Origin: Marmoricola sp.
GTDB lineage: Bacteria; Actinomycetota; Actinomycetes; Propionibacteriales; Nocardioidaceae
Length of the DNA stretch: 64,000 nt
Direction of reading: 5' to 3'
Assembly: GCA_025964775.1 (NCBI GenBank)
Contig: JAOPYE010000009.1
Coordinates: 62,001-126,000, forward strand
Of this stretch, positions 28,550 through 36,872 are shown one piece after another. The position numbers were made by a program, and so were the translations under genes. Every line of letters begins with the position of its first letter. The first letter of the stretch is position 1. Below the pieces are notes generated by a model. It searched no databases, was not told the origin of the DNA, and saw nothing but the letters and a program-made list of their open reading frames with translations.

Positions 28550-28936
28550 TCAGAGCCAGCCGAAACGGGCCGCGGCCACGAAGGCGGCGAGCAGGGCAAG
28601 CACGAGGTTCACCGGCAGCGCCTCCTTCTCCCCCCGGCGCCAGTGCACCGGGATCGCCAGCACCTGGATGACCACAAGGCCGGTGGCCGCCAGAGCGGTG
28701 AGCGTGCCCTGGACGCCGGCGCGGTCATCGACCACTCCGGTCAGCTTCGGGAGGATGAGGCCGAGGGCGCCGAGGAGTTCGCTGACGCCGATCAGGCGCA
28801 AGGTACGCAGCGAGACGTCCTCGACCCATCCCATCTTCGGTTGCAGCTTCTCGGCGGGCTGGGTGGTCTTCATGATTCCGGCCATCAGGTACGCGGCCGC
28901 CAGCACCCCGGAGACGATCCATGCTGCGAGATTCAT
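28550..28936 (-). CDS. DoxX-like membrane protein
   Basis: The protein is 128 aa from ATG 28936 (AAGGAA upstream). It has four predicted membrane helices, with 'AAYLMAGIMKTTQPAEKL' in the first loop and 'RLIGVSELLGALGLILP' in the second, typical of DoxX-like proteins. The family includes subunits of membrane oxidoreductase systems, but small members such as this have no fixed role. The track's 252-aa version reads through an upstream non-coding stretch. Confidence 0.88.
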   Translation of the reverse strand: MNLAAWIVSGVLAAAYLMAGIMKTTQPAEKLQPKMGWVEDVSLRTLRLIGVSELLGALGLILPKLTGVVDDRAGVQGTLTALAATGLVVIQVLAIPVHWRRGEKEALPVNLVLALLAAFVAAARFGWL

Positions 28937-29192
28937 GCGGCTTCCTTTCGAGGCGTCCCCACGCACCGGCAACTCTGCCAGAGCCCGGGTTGAGCCAGTC
29001 GCCGGCCCGGGCCGGGACCATGGTCCCTGCGCCTCGCTCTGTTCGGTCAGACCTCGAAGGTTCCCCGCCCCGCCAATATCGAGCCTCCTAGTCTCGGAAA
29101 GCGGATACGCCGCTGTGGGTGATCGTGTCGTCCCGGGAGGGTGCTGCGCCATGCAGCGGTCGCGGTTCCACGCCTGAGAAGGGGAACCATTG

Positions 29193-30167
29193 ATGAAGGC
29201 ATTCAAGACTCGAAAGGCCGCCGTGGTCGGCGTACTGACGGTGATGGTGCTGGTCGCCATTGCCTCGTTCGCCAATGCCAGCGGCGTCCTGCTCCACCAC
29301 GGGAACACCGTCGTCGTCGCCTGTTACAAGACCGACGGTGGCGCGATCCGGATCGTGCGGGTCCAGACCCAGTGCCACAACAACGAGACCGTGCTGCGCT
29401 GGTACCGGTACGGCAAGACCGGAGCGACGGGCCGCACCGGTCCAGCCGGCCTGGTAGGTCCCGTCGGCGGCACCGGTGCCGCCGGTGCCGGCGGTGCCGC
29501 CGGTGCCGCCGGAACGCCCGGCACGCCCGGATTCATCGGTCCTCCCGGGCTTCCTGGAGCACCCGGTGCAACCGGTCCAGCTGGTGCAACTGGTCCAGCT
29601 GGTGCGACCGGGCCAGCCGGAGCCACCGGGCCAGCCGGCGCGGACGGGACGAACGGTGCCGGCGCGATCCTGTCGTCCAGCAGCGGCACACCGGCCGCGA
29701 TGACGACCGTGGCGGGTGGCCTGGCTGGTGTCGTCGCAGTGCTGCCCATCAGCGGCGCCGCATCGCAGAGCGTGCCCCTCAGCGGGGGCAACCTGGACAC
29801 GACGTCGAACGCCGGCGGCCTGGTCCAGATGATGCCGCGCGACGGCACTATCACCGGTGTCTCGGCACGCGCGTCGCTCACGGTCGCGCAGGCTCTCGTG
29901 GGGACCACCGTGACGATCACGGCACAGGTGTTCACCTCGTCGGTCAACGGTGTCCTGTTGCCGGTGCCGGGTACGGCGTGCACGCTCGCGCCCGCCCTGA
30001 CCGGGATCGTGGCCATCGGAACGGAGGCCGACTGCGAACTCACCGGCCTCAGCATCCCGGTCACCGCCGGGACGCGTGCCGTCATCGTGTTCAGCACGAC
30101 GTCCTCGGGGATCAGCCTGATCAACACGACCACCGCGAACCTGGGTGCAGGAGTGGCCATCGGCTGA
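29193..30167 (+). CDS. Secreted collagen-like protein with BclB-type C-terminal domain
   Basis: The start is ATG 29193 (GAGAAGGGG upstream); TTG 29190 is less likely. The protein is 324 aa. Residues 1-31 form a signal peptide ending ASFANA. Residues ~40-70 are a small Cys-containing domain ('ACYKTDGGAIRIV ... QCHNNE') often seen before collagen repeats in actinobacteria. Residues ~75-155 are about 27 Gly-X-Y triplets, including four GATGPA units. Residues ~157-324 ('GAILSSSSGTPAAMTTVAGG', 'VTAGTRAVIVFSTTSSG') resemble the C-terminal domain of the Bacillus exosporium glycoprotein BclB, predicted to trimerise. I infer a surface or exported trimeric fibre. A strong terminator follows. Confidence 0.87.
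   Translation: MKAFKTRKAAVVGVLTVMVLVAIASFANASGVLLHHGNTVVVACYKTDGGAIRIVRVQTQCHNNETVLRWYRYGKTGATGRTGPAGLVGPVGGTGAAGAGGAAGAAGTPGTPGFIGPPGLPGAPGATGPAGATGPAGATGPAGATGPAGADGTNGAGAILSSSSGTPAAMTTVAGGLAGVVAVLPISGAASQSVPLSGGNLDTTSNAGGLVQMMPRDGTITGVSARASLTVAQALVGTTVTITAQVFTSSVNGVLLPVPGTACTLAPALTGIVAIGTEADCELTGLSIPVTAGTRAVIVFSTTSSGISLINTTTANLGAGVAIG
29565..29636 (+). repeat. Tandem 18-bp repeat encoding GATGPA x4
   Basis: There are four consecutive 18-bp units (GGTGCAACCGGTCCAGCT and close variants), in frame within the collagen-like region. Units 1-2 differ by one base, while units 3-4 have drifted, suggesting recent expansion at the 5' side. Confidence 0.85.
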
Positions 30168-30177
30168 ACCAGAGATC

Positions 30178-30209
30178 GAAGGCCGGGGCGCTCGGGCGCC
30201 CCGGCCTTC
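30178..30209. terminator. Strong bidirectional terminator hairpin
   Basis: GAAGGCCGGGGCGC-TCGG-GCGCCCCGGCCTTC is a perfect 14-bp stem with a tetraloop. It lies between the convergent collagen-like gene (stop 30167) and histidine kinase gene (stop 30234). Confidence 0.87.
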
Positions 30210-30233
30210 GTCGTTCGCGGGGCCGTGCGGCGT

Positions 30234-32657
30234 TCAGGCGGCGTGGGTGCGCGGCGGAGGGATCGTGGCTGCAGCGGGGATCTTGACGGTGACCGACGTG
30301 CCCACATCGGGCGTCGAGGCGATCGAGATGGTGCCGCCGTGCTCCTCGATGATCCTCTTGACGATGACCAGGCCGAGTCCGGTTCCCTGGATCGCCATCC
30401 GCGTCGCATCCGTCGAACGGAAGAAGCGGGTGAAGAGCTTCGCCTGCTCATCGATGGGGATGCCCATCCCGGTGTCGGACACCGTGACGACCAGCTCTTC
30501 GCCTTCGCGGGTTGCTCGCAGATCGACCGTGCCTCCCGCCGGTGTGAACTTCACGGCGTTCGTGAGCAGGTTGAGCATCGCGCGACCCATCTGTTCGCGG
30601 TCCATGAAGACGGTGCCGGCCTGTGGGCAGCAATCGACCAGCAACTCGACGGACTTCGCCACGGCCGCCGCGCTGACCTGGGTCCGCATGTCGTCCACCA
30701 GGGTCATGACAGGCGTCGGTTCGAGATGCAGCTGGAGAGCGTTCGTCTCCATGTGACTGAGGGTCAGGAGGTCCTCGACCAGCAGCAGGAGCCGCTCGCT
30801 GTTGCGACCGATGACCTCGAGCCCCTCGGCCTGTCGCTCGGCGAGCTCACCGAGGTCACCGTCAGCGAACAGCTCGGCCACCCCGATGATGTTGGTCAAC
30901 GGCGTTCGGAGCTCGTGCGAGACCGTCGCGACGAACTCGCTCCTCATCCGGTCCAGCTCCTCGAGTTCGCTGACCTGGCGCTTGAGCCCGACCTCGAGGG
31001 CTTTGCGTTCGCTGATGTCACGGGCGGTCACCACGATGCCGTTGACGCCCGGGTTCGTCAGCAGGTCGGTGCTGACCACCTCGATGTCGGTGAAGCTCCC
31101 GTCACCGCGCCGCATCCGCCATTCGGCGCGGCTGCTCGTCCCTGGCCGCGGTTCCGGCGGAGAGAAGAAGGCCGTCAAGGCCGGAGCCTCGGCCAGCTCG
31201 ACCAGGCCCAGCAGTGACTCGCCTACCAGGCCGGCCGGGGAATATCCGAGAACGTCCAGCACCGACGGGGTCACGTAGCGGATCGACAGTCGGTCATCGA
31301 GCACCATGATCACGTCTGAGGAATTCTGGACCAGCGCGCCGACCCAGGCCTCGCGGCGCTGCTGGATGAAGCGTTCGGTGAACGACGCGGCCTCCAGAGC
31401 CATGGCGACCTGCGATCCGAGGTTCCGCAATCCGTCGATCACGTCGGCCGGTACCGCCTCGGAACTGGCGACGACCAGCCAGCCGTAGGTGGCGGTCTGG
31501 GTGGACAGGGCGATGACGACAGCGTCCTCAGGCGCGGTTGCCGGACCGCCCGCCCGGACATCGCTGTCGCGGATCTCCACCGCGATCTCGACGGCCGCAA
31601 GTCCCTGTGCCAGGGACCGCGCACCGTCGACAGCAGCCTGCCGGATCCCTTGCCGATCGGGCGCGACAGCAAGCGCCGTGGCGGCGTGACGCAGGACGCT
31701 CTCATGTCGCTCGGCCCGCGCATGCCGACCAACCGCTTCCCGCTCGCTGGAGACCAGCCCGAGCATGCGGACGATCACGAGGATGAACATCACTGCCGCC
31801 GCACCAGCCGCCACGGGTACGTCGAAACCTGGAATCGGCCAGGTGCTGTTGGCCAGGAGCATGGCGGGCGCGATCAAGGTCGCAGCAGCCAGCAACGCCA
31901 GCCGCTTCCCGCTCAACGAGACGCTGCCCGTCTCAGTGGGCGTCGACAGCTCGCGCATCGACGGATGCAGCGCGGCCGCACCCCACAGGATGTACGCGGC
32001 CATCCAGCCCAGGTCGAGCCAGCCGCCCGGGGTGAAGCTGCCGTTGAGCTGGATGGCGCCGAAGGCCGCATCGGTGGCGATCAGGCACAGGATGCTCGTC
32101 GCCATCAGGTAGAACGCCCGCGGACGAGCTCCGTTGCCCATCACCATGCGGACGGCCACGGCGAGGAGCAGTACATCCATGACCGGGTAGGCGATCGGGA
32201 TCAGGTGTGACAGTTGACTGACTGCTGTGCGGCTGACGTTCGGCTTGATGAGGTAGACCCAGGACAGCAGGCTGAGACCGACGGTGATGATGAGCGCGTC
32301 GATGAGGCTGGCCAGGTCCTTGCCCGGGTTCCGGCTCCGGATCAGCAGCAGCAGGCCGGCTGCCTGGAACGGGTAGAAGGCGATGTACAGGCCGTCGGCG
32401 TAGGACGGGACGGGGAGGTGGAAGGCTGCGAAACAGAAAGCGGCCGCCATCGCGAACATCTGGGCGACCGCAAACAGGACCCACGGCAATGCGGGCTCGG
32501 GCCGGTACCGGAAGAGACCGATCCCGATCGCCACCACCGGTGACAGTCCCACAGCGAGGAACAGCAGGCCGGTGCCCACCACAAAGGGCATGGTGGCGTA
32601 GCTGACGAGGGCGAGTGTGCCCCCGACCAGATACCGCCGCGATGTCCTGTGTTCCAC
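30234..32657 (-). CDS. Large membrane-anchored PAS sensor histidine kinase
   Basis: The protein is about 807 aa from GTG 32657, which has a TAGGGG -10-like box just upstream. The track start at 32870 would run into a tRNA gene. Residues ~10-290 hold eight to nine membrane helices. Then come a GAF-like segment (~310-430), a PAS domain (~435-560, 'DVIMVLDDRLSIRYVTPSVL'), HisKA with 'FVATVSHELRTPLTN' (phospho-His) and HATPase with 'NLLTNAVKFTPAGG', 'DTGMGIP' and 'GTGLGLVIVKR'. It should autophosphorylate in response to an unknown signal. No response regulator is adjacent, so it is an orphan kinase. Confidence 0.9.
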   Translation of the reverse strand: MEHRTSRRYLVGGTLALVSYATMPFVVGTGLLFLAVGLSPVVAIGIGLFRYRPEPALPWVLFAVAQMFAMAAAFCFAAFHLPVPSYADGLYIAFYPFQAAGLLLLIRSRNPGKDLASLIDALIITVGLSLLSWVYLIKPNVSRTAVSQLSHLIPIAYPVMDVLLLAVAVRMVMGNGARPRAFYLMATSILCLIATDAAFGAIQLNGSFTPGGWLDLGWMAAYILWGAAALHPSMRELSTPTETGSVSLSGKRLALLAAATLIAPAMLLANSTWPIPGFDVPVAAGAAAVMFILVIVRMLGLVSSEREAVGRHARAERHESVLRHAATALAVAPDRQGIRQAAVDGARSLAQGLAAVEIAVEIRDSDVRAGGPATAPEDAVVIALSTQTATYGWLVVASSEAVPADVIDGLRNLGSQVAMALEAASFTERFIQQRREAWVGALVQNSSDVIMVLDDRLSIRYVTPSVLDVLGYSPAGLVGESLLGLVELAEAPALTAFFSPPEPRPGTSSRAEWRMRRGDGSFTDIEVVSTDLLTNPGVNGIVVTARDISERKALEVGLKRQVSELEELDRMRSEFVATVSHELRTPLTNIIGVAELFADGDLGELAERQAEGLEVIGRNSERLLLLVEDLLTLSHMETNALQLHLEPTPVMTLVDDMRTQVSAAAVAKSVELLVDCCPQAGTVFMDREQMGRAMLNLLTNAVKFTPAGGTVDLRATREGEELVVTVSDTGMGIPIDEQAKLFTRFFRSTDATRMAIQGTGLGLVIVKRIIEEHGGTISIASTPDVGTSVTVKIPAAATIPPPRTHAA

Positions 32658-32845
32658 ACCCCTATCGTCGGCCTGCAGATCGGGCGACCTGAGTCTCGAG
32701 CACGCCAGGTGACCTGGCCCTCGAACACCCGTGACCAATGGACCCGGTTCGACGGGACCAAGGTCCTCAATTTCCGGCGAAATACGCCCGATTCGGGCCA
32801 CCGGTCTAGATTTTTCTCCGACGCGCGAGGTGGTCGATGCGTGTG

Positions 32846-32919
32846 TAGGGCGGGTGGGGCTCGAACCCACGACCCAAGGATTATGAGTCCTCTGCTCTGA
32901 CCGACTGAGCTACCGCCCT
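32846..32919 (-). tRNA. tRNA with CAT anticodon (Met, or Ile2 if lysidine-modified)
   Basis: The cloverleaf on the minus strand has acceptor AGGGCGG/CCGCCCT, anticodon arm GAGGA-CTCATAA-TCCTT and T-arm GTGGG-TTCGAGC-CCCAC. The anticodon is CAT. It lacks initiator features (no C1-A72 mismatch). Whether it is elongator Met or Ile2 cannot be settled by eye. CCA is not encoded. Confidence 0.93.
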
Positions 32920-32971
32920 GTGCAGGTGTGCCTGCGGGTCGGAGCCTACCTAGTCGTCGAGGTCGATCCGA

Positions 32972-32991
32972 TTTCGACAGGCTCAATCACC
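32972..32991. repeat. Degenerate fragment of the dispersed repeat family
   Basis: The minus strand reads GGTGATTGAGCCTGTCGAAA, resembling the GGTTGAG...GTCGAAACC boundary word of the intergenic repeats, in a short diverged form. Confidence 0.35.
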
Positions 32992-33402
32992 GGGGTCGAG
33001 ACTGCGCTTCTCTCCCGATGCTGCGGTACCACTCGTTCGCGTCGCCGGTGAACAGCGACAGCCCAAGCGAGCAGCACCGCGGCCTCGAGGGCGAAGCCAC
33101 GGAAGGCGCCGGACACCTGGCCGGGAAGGTGGCTGCCATGAAGGCCCGCCGAACGTTGCGTTGGCCATGGCAAGGTCACCGATCGCGAAGCGACTCAGGT
33201 AGTACCCGTACAGCGCCAGCAAGCCCCACGTGATCGCACACGCGGTGGTCACCGACCCCGGTCGGTACAGCGGCGGCCGGTCACTGCGGTCGCCCTGACC
33301 GTCAGGCGGGGTGTGCTGCCGGGACCGGAGGACGGGGGCAGGTGTCGCCGCGTACCGCGAGGCAGGGGGCGCCGGGGGCTCACCGTCCGACAGGTCGGTC
33401 AT
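32983..33402 (-). pseudogene. Decayed small membrane-protein gene
   Basis: The 5' part of the 139-aa ORF looks real. It has a Pro-rich cytoplasmic head, then a membrane helix 'VTTACAITWGLLALYGYYL'. About residue 85 the frame becomes low-quality Arg/Pro text. The sensible continuation shifts to the neighbouring minus-strand ORF (second helix 'FALEAAVLLAWAVAV'), then to the third frame ('LFTGDANEWYRSIG'). Two frameshifts make it a likely broken gene for a small two-helix membrane protein. I recognise no family. An intact short first fragment cannot be excluded. Confidence 0.4.
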
Positions 33403-33458
33403 GCTTCATTTGACCATGCTGAAAGGCGCGGCGCGGCACGACGACCTGACGAGGCAGC

Positions 33459-33497
33459 ACGAGACCTGCCGGGCGCAGATTGCCCGGCAGGTCTCGT
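33459..33497. terminator. Hairpin terminator of the beta-helix gene
   Basis: ACGAGACCTGCCGGGC-gcagatt-GCCCGGCAGGTCTCGT is a perfect 16-bp stem placed 13 bases after the stop of the minus-strand beta-helix gene. There is no T-run, so termination would rely on the stem alone. Confidence 0.72.
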
Positions 33498-33510
33498 CGT
33501 ACGGCGATCC

Positions 33511-35814
33511 TCAGTGCGCGGCGGCGAAGGCCGAGGCTGCTCCGTAGATCTTGTAGAGCGCGAAGGCGCCCGCGTAGCTGGTGCTGCAGCGATCGTCGAA
33601 CAGCGTGGCCGCGTTGCTGGCGCGCAGCACGTTGCCGTACCCGACCAGGGTGGTGTTGTTCCCGGAGACCGGACCACCGGTCCAGGTGCGGACCCGTTGG
33701 AGCAGGCCTGCCTTCTGCGCCGACGATGCCTGGCGCCACCAGCTGCACGTGTACATGCTCAGGGGCTTGGTGTCGGTCGCGGCGAGGGCGGCCTGGGTGG
33801 TCGGCATCAGTGGACGGATCGCGTTGGCGACGTACACGACGCTGGCCAGTGCCCCCACGAACGGCGCACAGGTCCTCGTCATCGGGCCGCCCGAGCAGAG
33901 CTCGGCGAACGACTGAAGCTGTGCGGAAGACACCCCTGCCCGGCTCGACGCGGTCTGCCGTGCGGCCGATCCCGGCCTCGCAGGGGTGTTCGTCCAGGTG
34001 CACACGGTGCTGTTGCCAGCCGGGTAGCCGGAGAGCTGGTAGCCGGCCAGGCACGCCACCAACTCGGCTTCGTTGCCGACGTCGCCCAGACCGATGCTGG
34101 TCGACGGCATCGTGCCGTTGCTGCACGACGGCAGCAGACCCGGCGAGCTCGTGATCTGCTTGCCCGGCGCAGCCTTGTTGTTCCACCAGCAGTTGCCCGT
34201 GTTGGTCGGGAACGAGTCCCAGAAGAAGTCGGTGCCGTTCGGCCTGACCGTCCCGCCCGGCGTCAGACCCATGGTGTTGCCGTGGATCCGGTTCCGGTAC
34301 GACGTCGAGATGCCGGTGATCGAGCACCCCGGGATCGGCGTCGTGGTCGTTCCGAGGACCGGGCCGCAGACCGTCGCGTCCGGGACGGCGAACAGCATCA
34401 TGCCCCGACGCCAGTTGTTCCAGAAGTGGTTGCCCTCGACGACGTTGTCGTTGCCGCCGGCGAGCCACAGGCCCGTGCCCACCGGGGCACCGATGAACGG
34501 CTGGACGTCCGACCCCGCGTTGAACGGGTTGAAGTTGTTCGAGTAGAAATTGTTGTCCCGGATGACGTTGCCCTGCTGCGGGAATCCCGGGTGACCGGCC
34601 GCGGTGAAGACGTCGGTGGTGAAGCCGAGGGCGTTGTTGTAGAAGTTGTTGTGGTCGATCAGGGTGCCGTGGCTGTCTGTCCCCGAGAAGCCACCGGTGT
34701 TGTGGTGGACGTCGCAGTCGCGGAACTCCTGGCTGAACCGAGCCATCGGGTAGAACGCAACGTCGCGGTCGACCAGCGTCGGAGCACCGGCTCCCGGGTA
34801 GATACCCGAGTCGCCGTTGCCAGCCGCCTCGCAGTTCTCGACGAGACCGTGGTCCTCGACGAAGGTCAGGACGCCGTACGAGCCGGCGTAGAACGTCTTG
34901 AACCTGTCGAAGAGGTAACCGTCGGTCTCCAGGATGTAGATGTCGTGCTCGCGCGCGTGCCGCACAGTCAGGTTGCGCAGCACGAACCCGTCGGCACGGT
35001 CGACGAAGATCCCGACGTCCTTCTTGTGGCCGGCTGCCGAGGGGCCACCGTCACCCTTTTTCGCGTTCCCGGCCTCGACGATGACGTCGTCAGCGCTGAC
35101 GCCGGAACCTTCGAGCTGGAAGTTGCAGCGGATGCACCTGCCCTGGTTCGGGATCCCGTGACGGTCGACCAGCGCCGGGTCCGGATCGGCCTTGACGCCG
35201 TTGCCCAGACCTCGACCCTCGATCGAGATCAGGTTCGCGTCGTTGGGGCACTTCAGCTGGTACTCGTGCGACAGCGCACCCGGGTCACCGCTGTCGGAGT
35301 GCACCCGGTACTGCGCGCACCTCGCATCGAAGGTGGGTTGGGCCCGCGAGTGCGGCTCGGTGTAGAGGCCCGGCATCACCACGACGCGGTCGTTGTTGTG
35401 CGACGCCGTGACCGCTCGCTGGATCTGGTGGTACGAGCACATCCTGAACAGCGCCCGGTTGATCCGCAGCAGCCGGGCAGCACCCCGGGCGCTCAAGGAC
35501 CGGTGATCGGTGGGCCGGATGTAGTAGCCGTGCGCACGCGCAGCGGCGATGGACCTCCGCAGGCGCACCATCGAGTCCGCGTGGCAGACCACCCGCGTGG
35601 TGCCGATCGCGCTCGCGTTGAGCGCCGAGGCCAGCGACCTCGCGTGCGGTATCGCGCCACCGGCGCACGGGCTCACGCTGCAGTCAGGTGCCGGGTCGGG
35701 CCAGTACGACGGCCGCTCCACGTGGGCTGACGCGAGCTGGGGCACGGCGAGAACCGCCGACAGAACGATCACCAGGGTAAGGAAAAAACGCCGCACGCTC
35801 GGTTTCCTCATCAT
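33511..35814 (-). CDS. Secreted right-handed parallel beta-helix protein
   Basis: The protein is about 767 aa from ATG 35814 (MMRK). Residues 1-38 are a signal peptide ending LASA. Residues ~150-520 contain repeated Asn/Gly/Asp-rich turns ('IYILETDGYLFDRFKTFY', 'NNFYNNALGF', 'VIRDNNFYSNNF', 'VVEGNHFWNNW'), the pattern of a right-handed parallel beta-helix like pectate lyases and carbohydrate epimerases/lyases. Fourteen or more Cys suggest extracellular disulfides. The C-terminal ~220 residues are of unknown type. It is probably a surface or secreted polysaccharide-binding or -cleaving protein; no catalytic triad can be assigned by eye. Confidence 0.87.
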   Translation of the reverse strand: MMRKPSVRRFFLTLVIVLSAVLAVPQLASAHVERPSYWPDPAPDCSVSPCAGGAIPHARSLASALNASAIGTTRVVCHADSMVRLRRSIAAARAHGYYIRPTDHRSLSARGAARLLRINRALFRMCSYHQIQRAVTASHNNDRVVVMPGLYTEPHSRAQPTFDARCAQYRVHSDSGDPGALSHEYQLKCPNDANLISIEGRGLGNGVKADPDPALVDRHGIPNQGRCIRCNFQLEGSGVSADDVIVEAGNAKKGDGGPSAAGHKKDVGIFVDRADGFVLRNLTVRHAREHDIYILETDGYLFDRFKTFYAGSYGVLTFVEDHGLVENCEAAGNGDSGIYPGAGAPTLVDRDVAFYPMARFSQEFRDCDVHHNTGGFSGTDSHGTLIDHNNFYNNALGFTTDVFTAAGHPGFPQQGNVIRDNNFYSNNFNPFNAGSDVQPFIGAPVGTGLWLAGGNDNVVEGNHFWNNWRRGMMLFAVPDATVCGPVLGTTTTPIPGCSITGISTSYRNRIHGNTMGLTPGGTVRPNGTDFFWDSFPTNTGNCWWNNKAAPGKQITSSPGLLPSCSNGTMPSTSIGLGDVGNEAELVACLAGYQLSGYPAGNSTVCTWTNTPARPGSAARQTASSRAGVSSAQLQSFAELCSGGPMTRTCAPFVGALASVVYVANAIRPLMPTTQAALAATDTKPLSMYTCSWWRQASSAQKAGLLQRVRTWTGGPVSGNNTTLVGYGNVLRASNAATLFDDRCSTSYAGAFALYKIYGAASAFAAAH

Positions 35815-35930
35815 CGTGCGCCTGAGCGCAGGGGCCCTCACCCACTGCGCAAACTAAGCGCCCCGACCGAGCGTGTCAATCTTCGAATGTGTAACTCAGG
35901 CGGCGTGTCGCCCGGCCCAGCCGGCGGTGC

Positions 35931-36845
35931 TCACAACCCGCCGACGAACGGCAGGACCAGGGAGCAGACCAGCGGCCGCGGGTGAGCCGGGTCGAGCGCG
36001 TTGAGCACGAAGATCGACGCGTTCTTGTCCGCCGCGATCTCGAAGTGCTCGGTGAAGTCCTGCGGGCAGTAGTCCTGGAGCACGATGTTGGTCATCCCCG
36101 GCTCGTTGCCGCTGGTGTACGGCTGCACCAGCTCGTCGTACTTGGTCATGATGTTGACGTAGTTGATCCCGGGCACCACCACTCCCCCGGCACGCATCAT
36201 CGTCATGAACGGCGAACCCGTGGCCATCTGACCCAGGGAAGGTCCGACCAGGTCCAGCGGATCGAACCCGGGAGCGAACGCCAGGGCGGACAACGCACCC
36301 GTGCCGGTCGAGGAGGTGCCGTGCCACAACGGCGCCAGCGAAATGTAGGAGCCGATCTTCGAGGCCCCGCCCAGGTACTTCGCGTAGTAGTCCGGCATCA
36401 GCGTGCCCTGCGAGTGCCCGACGATGTCCACCTTGCTCGCTCCGGTCGCCGCCAGCACCTGGTCGACGAACACGGCGAGCTGCTCGGCGCTCGCCGGGAT
36501 GTCACCGAGGCCGCCGAACGCACCCGGGTACGGCAGCGGCAGGGTCGCGCCGTAGGTGAGGGCGAAGACGCAGTAGCCGTTGTTCTTCAGCAGCGGGCCG
36601 TAGGTCTGCCAGTTCGTGGAGCGGTTGCCCAGGGTCCCGTGCACCAGCACGACCGGCCGCGGGTGCGCCGTACTCGGCTTGCAGGTGAAGTCGTTGGTCC
36701 CGGGCGCGTTCGAGCCCGGTAGACCACCGAAGGCAGCGTTCGGCAGGAACGAGTACGGCACCGGCAGCGGATCGGTCGCCGCGGCGGGTCCGACCAGGGC
36801 GAGACTGGTCAGGAGGAGGGTGGCCAGGACGGCGAGTCGACGCAT
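35931..36845 (-). CDS. Secreted lipase/esterase (alpha/beta hydrolase, class-2 lipase-like)
   Basis: The protein is 304 aa with a signal peptide (residues 1-23, ending AAA|T). 'VVLVHGTLGNRSTNW' is the oxyanion motif, the nucleophile Ser is in 'VDIVGHSQGTLMPDYY', the acid is probably Asp in 'MTKYDELVQPY' and the catalytic His is in 'CPQDFTEHFEIAADK'. Cys pairs at both ends suggest disulfides. It resembles extracellular triacylglycerol lipases/EstB of actinobacteria and presumably hydrolyses lipid esters outside the cell. Its stop lies 117 bases past the beta-helix gene start. Confidence 0.9.
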   Translation of the reverse strand: MRRLAVLATLLLTSLALVGPAAATDPLPVPYSFLPNAAFGGLPGSNAPGTNDFTCKPSTAHPRPVVLVHGTLGNRSTNWQTYGPLLKNNGYCVFALTYGATLPLPYPGAFGGLGDIPASAEQLAVFVDQVLAATGASKVDIVGHSQGTLMPDYYAKYLGGASKIGSYISLAPLWHGTSSTGTGALSALAFAPGFDPLDLVGPSLGQMATGSPFMTMMRAGGVVVPGINYVNIMTKYDELVQPYTSGNEPGMTNIVLQDYCPQDFTEHFEIAADKNASIFVLNALDPAHPRPLVCSLVLPFVGGL

Positions 36846-36872
36846 GGAGCCGATCCTAGGGTTTCGGGAGGG

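Noticed and set aside
32649-32900. 83-aa plus-strand ORF across the tRNA with CAT anticodon
   Set aside because: It is antisense to the tRNA and the kinase promoter, with no coding features.
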